Source: Collinsella aerofaciens (GTDB lineage: Bacteria; Actinomycetota; Coriobacteriia; Coriobacteriales; Coriobacteriaceae). Taken from it: a stretch of 51,800 bases of DNA. Below the pieces are notes generated by a model. That model did no database searches. It was not told the origin of the DNA and was given only the letters and a program-made list of their open reading frames with translations. Below are positions 25,509 through 33,489 of this stretch, piece after piece. The stretch spans positions 1 to 51,800 of the forward strand of contig NZ_JADNDZ010000026.1 in the NCBI RefSeq assembly GCF_015552075.1. Direction: 5' to 3'. Each line of letters begins with the position of its first letter. The stretch's first letter is position 1. Position numbers and translations under genes: made by a program.

Positions 25509-25535
25509 CCGTATATCCTTGTTGCTCTTCTAAAA

Positions 25536-25579
25536 ATGTCTTACGTTGTCATTAACGAAATGACAACGTTGTCATTTCG
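25536..25579 (+). promoter_or_regulatory. Tandem putative LacI-4 operators
   Basis: ATGTCTTACGTTGTCATT at 25536-25553 is followed by a perfect 24-bp palindrome at 25556-25579 with half-site CGAAATGACAAC. The centres are 23 bp apart. They lie about 100 bp before lacE3. Confidence 0.82.
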
Positions 25580-25680
25580 CAATGCCTTCCTTAAGCAGGA
25601 AGGTTTCCGGGCAGTCCTGACCATCCATCGACGACCAGTTCCATCCACATGCATCGCGCATCAAGTAGCAAAGGAGCTCT

Positions 25681-27459
25681 ATGGACGCCATCGTAAAGAT
25701 GCTCGAAAAGCATCAGCCGTTCTTTGAGAAGATCTCGAGGAACATCTACCTCCAGGCTATTAAGGACGGATTCCTTGGGTGCATGCCCATTGTCCTCACC
25801 TCTTCGATCTTTCTGCTCATTGCCACCCTTCCCGGCGTAGTCGGCGTCACGCTGCCCCAGCCGCTCATCGACTGGTGCAACAAGCTCTACAACTTCACCA
25901 TGGGCGTCATGGGCATCATGGTTGCCGGCACCACTGCCAAGAACTTCACGGCTTCCATGAACCGTCGCATGCCCGCCGGCAAAGTGCTCAACGACGGTTC
26001 CACCATGGTGGCCGCCCAGTGCAGCATGCTGCTGCTCGCAGTCACGCAGTTCACCACCAAGTTCAACGGCTCCGAGCTTTCAGTCTTCGATTGCACCAGC
26101 ATGGGCACGCGCGGTCTGTTCTCGGCCTATATCGCCGCGTTCATTACCGTGTGGGTCTATAAGTTCTGCGTCTCGCGCGATCTGACCATTAAGCTGCCTA
26201 AGGAGGTCCCGGGCGCCATCGCTCAGAACTTCCGCGACATCATCCCCTTTGGCGGTGCTGTCATCATCTGCGGCATCATCGATGTCGTCGTGCGCAACCT
26301 CATGGGCGTTCCGTTCTCCGAGCTGCTTATCAAACTGCTCTCCCCGCTCTTCACCGCTGCAGAAACCTATCCTGGCCTTATCCTTATCCAGGCAGCCACC
26401 GCGTTCTTCTGGTTTATCGGCGTCCACGGCCCCTCGATCGTCCAGCCGGGCATCGACCCCATCCGTCTTGCCAACCAGGCCGAGAACCTGCAGGTTCTGC
26501 TGGCCGGTGGCCACCCCGCCCACTCCCTCACCTTTAACATGTCGCTCGTGGGTGAGTTCGGCGGCACCGGCGCCACGTTCATCGTGCCGTTTCTGCTGAT
26601 TCTCTTTATGAAGTCCAAGCAGCTCAAGGCCGTCGGTAAGGCCTCGATTGTTCCTGTTGCCTTCGCCGTCAACGAACCGCTGCTCTTTGGCGCGCCGATG
26701 ATCCTTAACCCCTACATGCTCATCCCCTTTGTTGCCGCCGGTTGCGTCAACGTGAGTGTTGCCAAGTTCTTTATCGATAACGTGGGCATGAACGGCTTCT
26801 CCTTCGTGGTGCCTTGGGCTACCCCTGCCCCCATCGGCATCTTCATCACCACGAACTTCCAGCTTATCGCCCTGGTATTTGTCGCGATTATCATCTTGCT
26901 GGACGCCATCATCTACCTGCCGTTCTTGAAGGCATACGATAAGCTGCTCTGCGACCAGGAGGCCGAGCGCGCCGCCGAGCTGGGTCTCGAGTCCGATGGT
27001 GCCGCTGCCATCGCCGCCAACGCCCCTGCGCCCGCTGTCGAGCAGACCGCCGCTTCCGTCGAGCCGACCGCCGCTGCCGCCGACAGCAAGCCTGTCGCCG
27101 ATCAGCCCGAGCCCGCCGCCGACGTATCCGCTAAGAAGGACGTCGATGGCCTGAAGGTCCTCGTCCTGTGCGCCGGCGCCGGCACCTCTGCCATGCTTGC
27201 CAACGCCATCAAGGAAGGTGCCGCACAGACCGGAGAGAACATCGCTTCCTCCGCAGGCGCCTATGGCCAGCACACTGCCATCATGGATCAGTACGACGTT
27301 ATCGTGCTCGCCCCGCAGGTTCGTAGCTACTACAACGACATGAAGGCCGACACCGATCGCCTGGGCATTAAGCTGCTCGCTCCGCGCGGTAAGGAATATA
27401 TCGACCTTACCCGCGACCCCGCCGGCGCCATCAAGTGGCTCCGCGAGAACCTCGACTAG
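25681..27459 (+). CDS. lacE: PTS lactose-family EIICB component (LacE3)
   Basis: 592-residue permease of the same family: EIIC to about 420, a long Ala/Pro/Glu-rich linker (about 440-485) and EIIB with phosphocysteine C497 in LVLCAGAGTSAML. It is close to LacE2 through the EIIB end ('QYDVIVLAPQVRSYYNDMK'). An AAAGGAGC site precedes the ATG. It is followed by lacG3, and the pair faces LacI-4. LacF is the only matching EIIA in the window. Confidence 0.93.
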   Translation: MDAIVKMLEKHQPFFEKISRNIYLQAIKDGFLGCMPIVLTSSIFLLIATLPGVVGVTLPQPLIDWCNKLYNFTMGVMGIMVAGTTAKNFTASMNRRMPAGKVLNDGSTMVAAQCSMLLLAVTQFTTKFNGSELSVFDCTSMGTRGLFSAYIAAFITVWVYKFCVSRDLTIKLPKEVPGAIAQNFRDIIPFGGAVIICGIIDVVVRNLMGVPFSELLIKLLSPLFTAAETYPGLILIQAATAFFWFIGVHGPSIVQPGIDPIRLANQAENLQVLLAGGHPAHSLTFNMSLVGEFGGTGATFIVPFLLILFMKSKQLKAVGKASIVPVAFAVNEPLLFGAPMILNPYMLIPFVAAGCVNVSVAKFFIDNVGMNGFSFVVPWATPAPIGIFITTNFQLIALVFVAIIILLDAIIYLPFLKAYDKLLCDQEAERAAELGLESDGAAAIAANAPAPAVEQTAASVEPTAAAADSKPVADQPEPAADVSAKKDVDGLKVLVLCAGAGTSAMLANAIKEGAAQTGENIASSAGAYGQHTAIMDQYDVIVLAPQVRSYYNDMKADTDRLGIKLLAPRGKEYIDLTRDPAGAIKWLRENLD

Positions 27460-27473
27460 TTCCTCCCTCTGTT

Positions 27474-27500
27474 GGTGCCCGGATTCCCGGTTCGGGCACC
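27474..27500 (+). other. Intercistronic hairpin lacE3-lacG3
   Basis: GGTGCCCG pairs with CGGGCACC around an 11-nt loop, followed by TCTCCC and no U-run. It is the counterpart of the hairpins at 17701 and 22311. Confidence 0.65.
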
Positions 27501-27534
27501 TCTCCCTATTCGTATCCCACAGAAAGGATGACTC

Positions 27535-28956
27535 ATGACCAACCCCATGCAGTTCCCCGACGGCTTTGTGTTTGGCGGCGCCACCGCCGCTTACCAGGTT
27601 GAGGGCGAGACCCGCACGCACGGCAAGGGCAAAGTGCCCTGGGACGATTTCTTGGCTGCTCAGGGTCGCTTCTCCCCCGATCCCGCAAGCGATTTCTACA
27701 ACAAGTACCCGGTCGATATCGACCTGTGCCAGCGCTTCGGCATCAACGGTATCCGCGTCTCCATCGCTTGGAGCCGCATCTTCCCCAACGGTACTGGCGA
27801 GATCAACCCCGAGGGTGTCGCCTTCTATCACGAGCTTTTCGCCACCTGCAATAAAGCCGGCGTTATCCCCTATGTCACGCTCGATCACTTCGATACGCCC
27901 GAGGCCTTTTACCAGAACGGCGGCGAGGGCTTCCTGACGCGCACGACGATCGACGCCTTTGTCGAGTACGCCAAGTTCTGCTTTGCCGAATTCACCGAGG
28001 TCAAGCACTGGTTTACCTTTAACGAGATCCCCGCGACCGCCGAGGGCAGCTTTATCGTCGGCAACTGGCCGCACGGCGAGAAGTATCGCCTGGATAAGGC
28101 CTTCCAGCTCATGCACAACATGATGGTGGCCCATGCCAAGGCCGTCGTCGCCTTCCACGAGGGCGGCTTTGAGGGCGAGATCGGCATTGTCCAGAACCTG
28201 GAGCCCAAGTATCCCCTCGACCCCAACAACGCCACCGACTGCGAGGCAGCTCGCATGGCCGATGTCATCAACAACCGCTGGGTACTCGACGCCACCTTCC
28301 GCGGCCACTATGCAGCCGACACCATGGAGGCTGCGACCAAGCTGGCCCATATCGCCGGCGGCGAGCTCGACGTCCGCGACGAGGACATCGCCGCGCTGAC
28401 CGCCGCGCTCCCCTACAACGATTGCCTGGGCGTCAACACCTACAAGTGCCAGTTCCTGCGTGCCGCCGAGGGCGAAAACGACATCAACCACAATGGCACC
28501 GGCGACAAGGGCTCCTCGCGCTGGTTCCTCAAGGGCGTGGGCGAGTCATGCGTGCGCGAAGGCGTTCCCACCACCGATTGGGACTGGATCATCTATCCCG
28601 AGGGCCTCTACGACCTGCTGCTCCGCATTAAGAACGATTACCCCAACTACAAGAAGATCTACATCACCGAGAACGGCATGGGCTATAAGGACGACTTCGA
28701 GGACGGCTTTATCGATGACGCCCCTCGCATCGACTACATGCGTCAGCATCTCGCATGGATCCTCAAGGCAATCGACGGCGGCGTGAACGTCGACGGTTAC
28801 TTCGTGTGGTCGCTGCAGGACCAGTTCTCCTGGACCAACGGCTATAACAAGCGCTATGGCCTGTTCTACATCGACTTTGAGACCCAGAAGCGCTATCCCA
28901 AGGCGAGCGCGTACTGGTACAAGAACGTCTCGGAGACCGGCCTGCTTATGGCCTAA
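27535..28956 (+). CDS. lacG: 6-phospho-beta-galactosidase, GH1 (LacG3)
   Basis: Third LacG-type enzyme, 473 residues, very like LacG1 at the N-terminus (FVFGGATAAYQVEGETRTHG in both). Acid/base E164 in TFNE, nucleophile E379 in ITENG, and FSWTNGYNKRYG for the phosphorylated galactoside. An AGAAAGGATG ribosome site precedes the ATG. It is the last gene of lacE3-lacG3, followed by a strong terminator. Confidence 0.94.
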   Translation: MTNPMQFPDGFVFGGATAAYQVEGETRTHGKGKVPWDDFLAAQGRFSPDPASDFYNKYPVDIDLCQRFGINGIRVSIAWSRIFPNGTGEINPEGVAFYHELFATCNKAGVIPYVTLDHFDTPEAFYQNGGEGFLTRTTIDAFVEYAKFCFAEFTEVKHWFTFNEIPATAEGSFIVGNWPHGEKYRLDKAFQLMHNMMVAHAKAVVAFHEGGFEGEIGIVQNLEPKYPLDPNNATDCEAARMADVINNRWVLDATFRGHYAADTMEAATKLAHIAGGELDVRDEDIAALTAALPYNDCLGVNTYKCQFLRAAEGENDINHNGTGDKGSSRWFLKGVGESCVREGVPTTDWDWIIYPEGLYDLLLRIKNDYPNYKKIYITENGMGYKDDFEDGFIDDAPRIDYMRQHLAWILKAIDGGVNVDGYFVWSLQDQFSWTNGYNKRYGLFYIDFETQKRYPKASAYWYKNVSETGLLMA

Positions 28957-28978
28957 CTTTTGCCGCATACCCCCTGTC

Positions 28979-29020
28979 GGCCGCATGCGAATCCCCCACG
29001 GGCTCGCATGCGGCCTTTTT
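28979..29020 (+). terminator. lacG3 terminator
   Basis: GGCCGCATGCGA...TCGCATGCGGCC perfect 12-bp stem followed by TTTTTG. Confidence 0.92.
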
Positions 29021-29045
29021 GTTTTTCGCCGAGCCCGAGCGGGCC

Positions 29046-29348
29046 GTTTGTCTCGATCTGTAACATCTAGCAGGGATTTTCGGCCCTAGTTGTTACAGAT
29101 TGAGACGAACGCGCAGGCCGGTCCGAATAATCTAAATCTGTAACACCTAGCCCATTTTTGACCATCTACCTGTTACAGATCGAGATAAACGAGCAGGTCA
29201 ATCTTCTCAATCTAAATCTGTAACACTAAGCCGAGTTTTCAGTCCTAACTGTTACAGATCGAGACAACCAGAATAGGCCGGACCAGAAAATCTCAACCTG
29301 TAACACTAAGCCTGGTTTTGGCCGCCCACCTGTTACAGATCGAGACAA
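29046..29348. repeat. Tandem cluster of four GTTACAGAT palindromes
   Basis: Copies at 29046-29110, 29131-29191, 29211-29267 and 29291-29348, repeating about every 80 bp. Each can form a stem of about 14 bp from TCTNNATCTGTAACA and TGTTACAGATNGAGA, with CTAG or CTAAG and TTTT in the loop. The intervening segments differ. The cluster fills the 457-bp gap between lacG3 and the toxin-antitoxin genes. Confidence 0.88.
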
Positions 29349-29413
29349 TTCAGCAGCATCAGTCACGCAAACACACCGTGGTATAATTATGCCCCATCGC
29401 AAAGGAGGTTCTT

Positions 29414-29680
29414 ATGCCCGCTTGTGTGCCCGTCCGAGATATGAAGGACACTGCTGCATTTACCGCGCTTGTTGAGTCTGAGCGCGACGTCACTGTCACC
29501 AAAAACGGCTACGAGGCCATGCACTGCATTAGCAGCGACCAGTATCGCCTCATGCAAGACGAAATCGCCAAGGCCAAGTTGTTATCTCGCATGATGTTGG
29601 CAGAAGATGAGATATCGCAAGGCGACTACAGCGACTACGACTCCTTCGCGACCTCGATCCGAGACAAATATGACTTATAA
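29414..29680 (+). CDS. Type II antitoxin, Phd/YefM-like
   Basis: 88-residue protein with a Phd/YefM-type N-terminal fold ('PVRDMKDTAAFTALVESERDVTVTKNGYEAMHCIS') that would bind DNA and dimerise, and an acidic C-terminal tail (DEISQGDYSDYDSF) suited to neutralise the toxin. An AAAGGAGG site precedes the ATG. The toxin start lies 11 bp inside its 3' end, as in many such pairs. The complex probably represses its own promoter. Confidence 0.88.
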   Translation: MPACVPVRDMKDTAAFTALVESERDVTVTKNGYEAMHCISSDQYRLMQDEIAKAKLLSRMMLAEDEISQGDYSDYDSFATSIRDKYDL

Positions 29681-29975
29681 CGTCGTAATACTCAAAAGCG
29701 CGCGATATGAGTACGAGAGTATCGTCGGATACCTTGCCCAAATCCTCAAGAATCCGCGCGCAGCGGGCAATTTCGTCGCTGAGTTTGAATATCAGCTTGA
29801 TCTGCTTCGCGAGCAGCCGCTCCTACGGCCCCTCTCACACATACGAGAGTTGGCGACACGCAATTATCGATCGTTTCCCGTCAACAACTACGTGTGTCTT
29901 TACAAGTTTGAGCGCGAAACGATCTACATCGCCCACGTTTACCACCAGTCACAGGACTACGCCCGCCTGGTCTAG
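29670..29975 (+). CDS. Type II toxin, RelE/ParE family
   Basis: 101 residues counted from MTYNVVILKSARYEYESI, overlapping the antitoxin by 11 bp; the upstream in-frame ATG at 29607 lies in the antitoxin and gives an unrelated leader. The beta-sheet pattern ending 'YKFERETIYIAHVYHQSQDYARLV' is typical of RelE/ParE proteins, with the C-terminal His-x-x-x-Gln-x-Tyr region seen in ribosome-dependent mRNA interferases. A ParE-type gyrase poison cannot be excluded. Confidence 0.88.
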   Translation: MTYNVVILKSARYEYESIVGYLAQILKNPRAAGNFVAEFEYQLDLLREQPLLRPLSHIRELATRNYRSFPVNNYVCLYKFERETIYIAHVYHQSQDYARLV

Positions 29976-30003
29976 CTTGTAATCTGATTGCTTTCCCCAA
30001 CGC

Positions 30004-30118
30004 ATTTGCGTGTCAAATCGCGTCACTTTGACACGCAAAATGACACGCAAATTTTTACGTGTCATATTATTGACGCGCAAAATGACGTGTAAAATTTTAC
30101 GTGTCATTTTTCACGTCA
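30004..30118. promoter_or_regulatory. Array of nine 12-bp repeats upstream of the AlbA_2/ATPase gene
   Basis: Unit TGACACGCAAAA and variants. Reverse copies start at 30004 and 30014, forward at 30029 and 30041, reverse at 30053, forward at 30071 and 30083, reverse at 30095 and 30107. Most units abut with no gap. The array ends 26 bp before the ATG at 30144, so it covers the promoter and is a likely operator for autoregulation. Confidence 0.8.
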
Positions 30119-30143
30119 AATTGAAGCGAAACGGAGCAACACG

Positions 30144-31400
30144 ATGCAAGAATCCAAAGATCTTGAATTCAAGGAATGCGTCACCAATTCGTTCCTTAAA
30201 ACTGTCTCCGCTTATGCAAATAGTACGGGCGGGCGTGTCCTGTTTGGAGTTAACGACGACGGAGAAGCCGTTGGCCTCGATGATCCCAAGCAGACCTGCC
30301 TGGATATCGAAAACAAGATTAACGATTCGATCATCCCCCAGCCTGATTACTCCCTAAAAATCAACGAGCCCGATGCAACCGTGGGGCTTACGGTCTTTCC
30401 CGGCAGATCGAAGCCTTACCTATACCGCTCGAAGGCATACAAGCGCAATGACACCGCGACCATACCAGTTGATACCCTAGGCCTTTCGCGTCTTGTGCTC
30501 GAGGGTCAAAATCTCTCCTTTGAGCAGCTCCCGGCAAACAAACAAGATTTATCTTTTACCGTTTTAGAGAATCGCCTAACAGCAAAACTTTCGCTTCAGT
30601 CATTCACAACCGATACCCTCAAAACCCTTGGCCTGCTCGATGAAACCGGAACCTACAACAACGCGGCAGAACTGCTCGCGGACGAGAATGGCTTCCCGGG
30701 TATCGACATCGCAGTGTTTGGTGAAACTATCAACCTCATTAAGCAGCGCAAGACTCTTGCGCATGCATCGGTTTTAACGGAGATTGACGGCGCTCTTGAA
30801 CTATTTGAAACTCAGTACTGTTACGAAGAGATCAAGGGAATGGAGCGGATCCGCAAGGAGCTCATTCCGCTCGAAGCATTCCGCGAGGCCATTACCAATG
30901 CAGTCGTTCACAGGACTTGGGATGTACCCGCGCACATTCGCATCTCGATGTTCGACGACCGCGTGGAAGTCGCCTCGCCCGGCGGTTTGCCGGCAAGCAT
31001 GACTGTCGATGAATACCTGTCCGACATGCTGTCCGTAAGACGCAATCGTATTCTTGCCGAAGTCTTTTTGCGCCTAGGCCTTATCGAAGCATTCGGAACG
31101 GGCATTATGCGAATTCGAGACACCTATAAAGACAGCATCAAAAAGCCTCGTTTTCAAGTATCGGATAACGCTATTGTGGTCACGCTTCCCCTACTCATGG
31201 ATAACCCCGGGCTCGAAGGCGACGAACTTACCGTATTCGGACTGCTGAGTGGAGTACACCCTCAATCGACAAGCGAGCTTGCGGCTAAAGTCACCTTTAG
31301 TCGTTCGAAGCTACTCCGCATCCTCAAAAAACTCGTTGAGACAGGCCTGGCGACAGTTGAAGGCACCGGCAGGGGGCAGAAATATCGCCTGCTTCGCTAG
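30144..31400 (+). CDS. AlbA_2/Schlafen-type DNA-binding and GHKL-like ATPase domain regulator
   Basis: 418 residues. The N-terminus (ESKDLEFKECVTNSFLKTVSAYANSTGGRVLFGV) is a Schlafen AlbA_2 putative DNA- or RNA-binding domain. The middle (EAITNAVVHRTWDVPAHIRISMFDDRVEV) is the HATPase_c_4 'transcriptional regulator' domain. The C-terminus (about 350-418) looks like a winged helix: 'TSELAAKVTFSRSKLLRILKKLVETGL'. Such proteins are often solitary accessory genes. The 12-bp repeat array directly upstream points to self-regulation. The physiological target is unknown. A GGAGCAACACG site precedes the ATG. Confidence 0.85.
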   Translation: MQESKDLEFKECVTNSFLKTVSAYANSTGGRVLFGVNDDGEAVGLDDPKQTCLDIENKINDSIIPQPDYSLKINEPDATVGLTVFPGRSKPYLYRSKAYKRNDTATIPVDTLGLSRLVLEGQNLSFEQLPANKQDLSFTVLENRLTAKLSLQSFTTDTLKTLGLLDETGTYNNAAELLADENGFPGIDIAVFGETINLIKQRKTLAHASVLTEIDGALELFETQYCYEEIKGMERIRKELIPLEAFREAITNAVVHRTWDVPAHIRISMFDDRVEVASPGGLPASMTVDEYLSDMLSVRRNRILAEVFLRLGLIEAFGTGIMRIRDTYKDSIKKPRFQVSDNAIVVTLPLLMDNPGLEGDELTVFGLLSGVHPQSTSELAAKVTFSRSKLLRILKKLVETGLATVEGTGRGQKYRLLR

Positions 31401-32165
31401 TTAGCAGATGACCCGCGTGTGTTCCTCGATGGCGGCACGATCCTCGGCGGCGATGCCCGGCTCGCACACCACGGCGTCCAAATTGTCCAGGCGGCAGAAG
31501 GTGTAGAAGTCGCGCTTGCCGATCTTGCTGGAGTCGGCGATCAGATAGCGCGAGTCGGCCTTGCTAAAGGCGAGCTGCTGGATGCGGCCCTCTTCCATAT
31601 TGGATGTAGACACGTCGCCGTCCAGAATGCCGTTGGCACCGATAAACGCCGCGTCGATGCCCAGCGCACGCAGGGTATCCTCGGCCGTTGGTCCCACAAA
31701 AGCGGCGGTGCGGCGACGGTACATGCCGCCCACCAGGCACAGGTCGCAGTCTTCGCGCGCCTCGAGCAGGTTAAACACCGAAAGCGAATTGGTCACAATG
31801 CGCAGGCGAAACGCCGGCAGCATCGAGGCCATCTGCTCAACCGTGGTGCCCGTGCCCAAAAAGATGGTCGAGCCTTCCTCGATAAGCTCCACAGAACGGC
31901 ACGCAATCCGCAACTTTTCCTCGGCATGCTTCGTGCGCTTTTCGCTGTGCGAATACTCATGGCGCAGCATAGCGTGTGGACGGCTCTGCGCACTGCGGGC
32001 TCCGCCGTGCACGCGCTCGATCTCGCCCAGGCTCGCAAGCTCCTCAAGGTCACGGCGGATCGTCATATCCGAGACACCTAACGCATCCGAAATCTCCTTG
32101 ACCGAGACCGTTCCCTGTTCCTCGAGCAGCTGCCGAACCTTATCCTGTCGCTCCGCTTTAATCAC
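31401..32165 (-). CDS. DeoR-family regulator, LacR-like
   Basis: 254 residues from a GTG at 32165, preceded by GAGGA; a GTG at 32192 lacks a ribosome site. The winged helix contains VKEISDALGVSDMTIRRDL and the HGGARS signature shared with LacR of S. aureus. The sensor domain has 'IFLGTGTTVEQMA', where the more usual residue before GTTV is S. It is divergent from galM2 and its upstream sequence matches boxes before lacF and lacA, so it is proposed to be the LacR repressor responding to tagatose 6-phosphate. That role is inferred from context. Confidence 0.88.
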   Translation of the reverse strand: MIKAERQDKVRQLLEEQGTVSVKEISDALGVSDMTIRRDLEELASLGEIERVHGGARSAQSRPHAMLRHEYSHSEKRTKHAEEKLRIACRSVELIEEGSTIFLGTGTTVEQMASMLPAFRLRIVTNSLSVFNLLEAREDCDLCLVGGMYRRRTAAFVGPTAEDTLRALGIDAAFIGANGILDGDVSTSNMEEGRIQQLAFSKADSRYLIADSSKIGKRDFYTFCRLDNLDAVVCEPGIAAEDRAAIEEHTRVIC

Positions 32166-32196
32166 GATGAGTCCTCGCTGTTCCACGCTCACGTCA

Positions 32197-32215
32197 ATTC
32201 AAACAATAACGAACA
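32197..32215 (-). promoter_or_regulatory. LacR-like box upstream of the DeoR/LacR gene
   Basis: ATTCAAACAATAACGAACA, 17 of 19 bases identical to 14422-14440 before lacF. It lies 32 bp before the GTG start, positioned for autorepression. Confidence 0.65.
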
Positions 32216-32370
32216 AATTGTATCAGACTCGCGCGCGTCAGAAATGAACGCCCGCACAGCTCCAATCATCACTTTTTTGAGAAAAATACCCCCTGCTTTA
32301 GTGGGGTGTAGTGATAATCTCGCCTGTTCGCGCTACAGTTTGTCCGAAATACCTCGATGTTAGGAACCAA

Positions 32371-33423
32371 ATGATCACTTCCGAGCTTTTCGGCACCGCG
32401 CCGTGCGGTACCCCCGTTCATCGCTACACCCTCAACGGGCCTGAGATCTGCGTTCGCATTATGGACTATGGCGCCACCGTGCTGGGTATCGATGTGCCCG
32501 ACATTCCCGGCAACGTGCGCGATGTGGTGCTGGGCTTCGATAAGCTCGAGGATTACTTTGACAACCCCGCCTGCTTTGGCGCGACCATCGGCCCCGTGGC
32601 AAACCGCACCGCGGGCGCCACGATCACCATCGACGGTACGGACTGGCATATGCCCGCCAACGAGGGCGCCAACAACCTGCACAGCAATCTTGAGCACGGT
32701 CTGCATAAACGCGTGTGGGACGTTGAGCTCGACGAGACTCACAACGCCGTGCGCATGACCACCTCGCTTGAGGATGGCGAACTGGGCCTTCCCGGCAAAC
32801 GCACCTTTACGGCCGTGTTTACCGTTACACGCACCGGCGTCTTTCGCATCGAGTATGGCTGCGAGAGCGACCGCGCCACCTACGTGTCCATGACCAACCA
32901 CACATACTTTAACCTTGCCGGCCATAACGCCGGCATGGACTGCGAGCACTTCTTTGTTGCCAACGCTGCCCACTACCTGCCCATCAACGAGCAGAATATC
33001 CCCACCGGCGAGATCGCTCCGGTCGAGGGAACACCGTTTGACTTTCGCGAGCTGCGCCCCGTCGCTCCCGGCATGGAGGCCGACGACCCGCAGATTAAGC
33101 AGGCCCGTGGCTACGATCACTGTCTGTGCATCGATGGCTATCAGTACGGCCGCAATCTCCGCCGCGCGATGCACGTCGAGGAGATGTGGACCGGCCGCGA
33201 GCTGGACTACTACACCACTGCCCCGGGCGTGCAGCTCTACACCGGCAACTGGCTGGGCGACGAGCACGCCAAGGACGATGCTAACTATGGCTGGGGCGCC
33301 GGCTTTGCTCTCGAGGCCGAGATGTACCCCGACACGCCGCACCAGCCGTTGTTCCCGCAGGGCATTGTGGGCCCGGGTCACCCCTACAGCAATGTGATCG
33401 AGTACCACTTTATGAGGCACTAA
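32371..33423 (+). CDS. galM: Aldose 1-epimerase, second copy
   Basis: 350-residue mutarotase paralogous to the protein at 5991. It shares 'IMDYGATVLGIDVPD', NLHSNLEHGLHKRVW, NHTYFNLAGH and the catalytic-glutamate region FALEAEMYPD. The start at 32371 (MITSELFG) has AGGAACC before it and aligns with the first copy (MITTTPFG). It may serve lactose-derived galactose or glucose rather than the Leloir operon, as it is divergent from the LacR-like gene. Confidence 0.94.
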   Translation: MITSELFGTAPCGTPVHRYTLNGPEICVRIMDYGATVLGIDVPDIPGNVRDVVLGFDKLEDYFDNPACFGATIGPVANRTAGATITIDGTDWHMPANEGANNLHSNLEHGLHKRVWDVELDETHNAVRMTTSLEDGELGLPGKRTFTAVFTVTRTGVFRIEYGCESDRATYVSMTNHTYFNLAGHNAGMDCEHFFVANAAHYLPINEQNIPTGEIAPVEGTPFDFRELRPVAPGMEADDPQIKQARGYDHCLCIDGYQYGRNLRRAMHVEEMWTGRELDYYTTAPGVQLYTGNWLGDEHAKDDANYGWGAGFALEAEMYPDTPHQPLFPQGIVGPGHPYSNVIEYHFMRH

Positions 33424-33449
33424 GCCCACAATGCAACATATTGCACAGC

Positions 33450-33485
33450 AACGCCCGCCGGCACCACCGCCGACGGGCGTTTTGC
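33450..33485 (+). terminator. galM2 terminator
   Basis: ACGCCCG...CGGGCGT stem with inner CGGC/GCCG pairing, followed by TTTTGC. Confidence 0.85.
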
Positions 33486-33489
33486 TATC

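Noticed and set aside
26080..28491. 803-codon open frame on the minus strand, opposite lacE3 and lacG3
   Set aside because: It is antisense to two clear genes, has no ribosome site or family features, and arises from GC-rich third positions.
29046..29348. Possible CRISPR array
   Set aside because: The units are whole palindromes about 60 bp long with conserved arms and variable loops, only four copies, and no cas genes.
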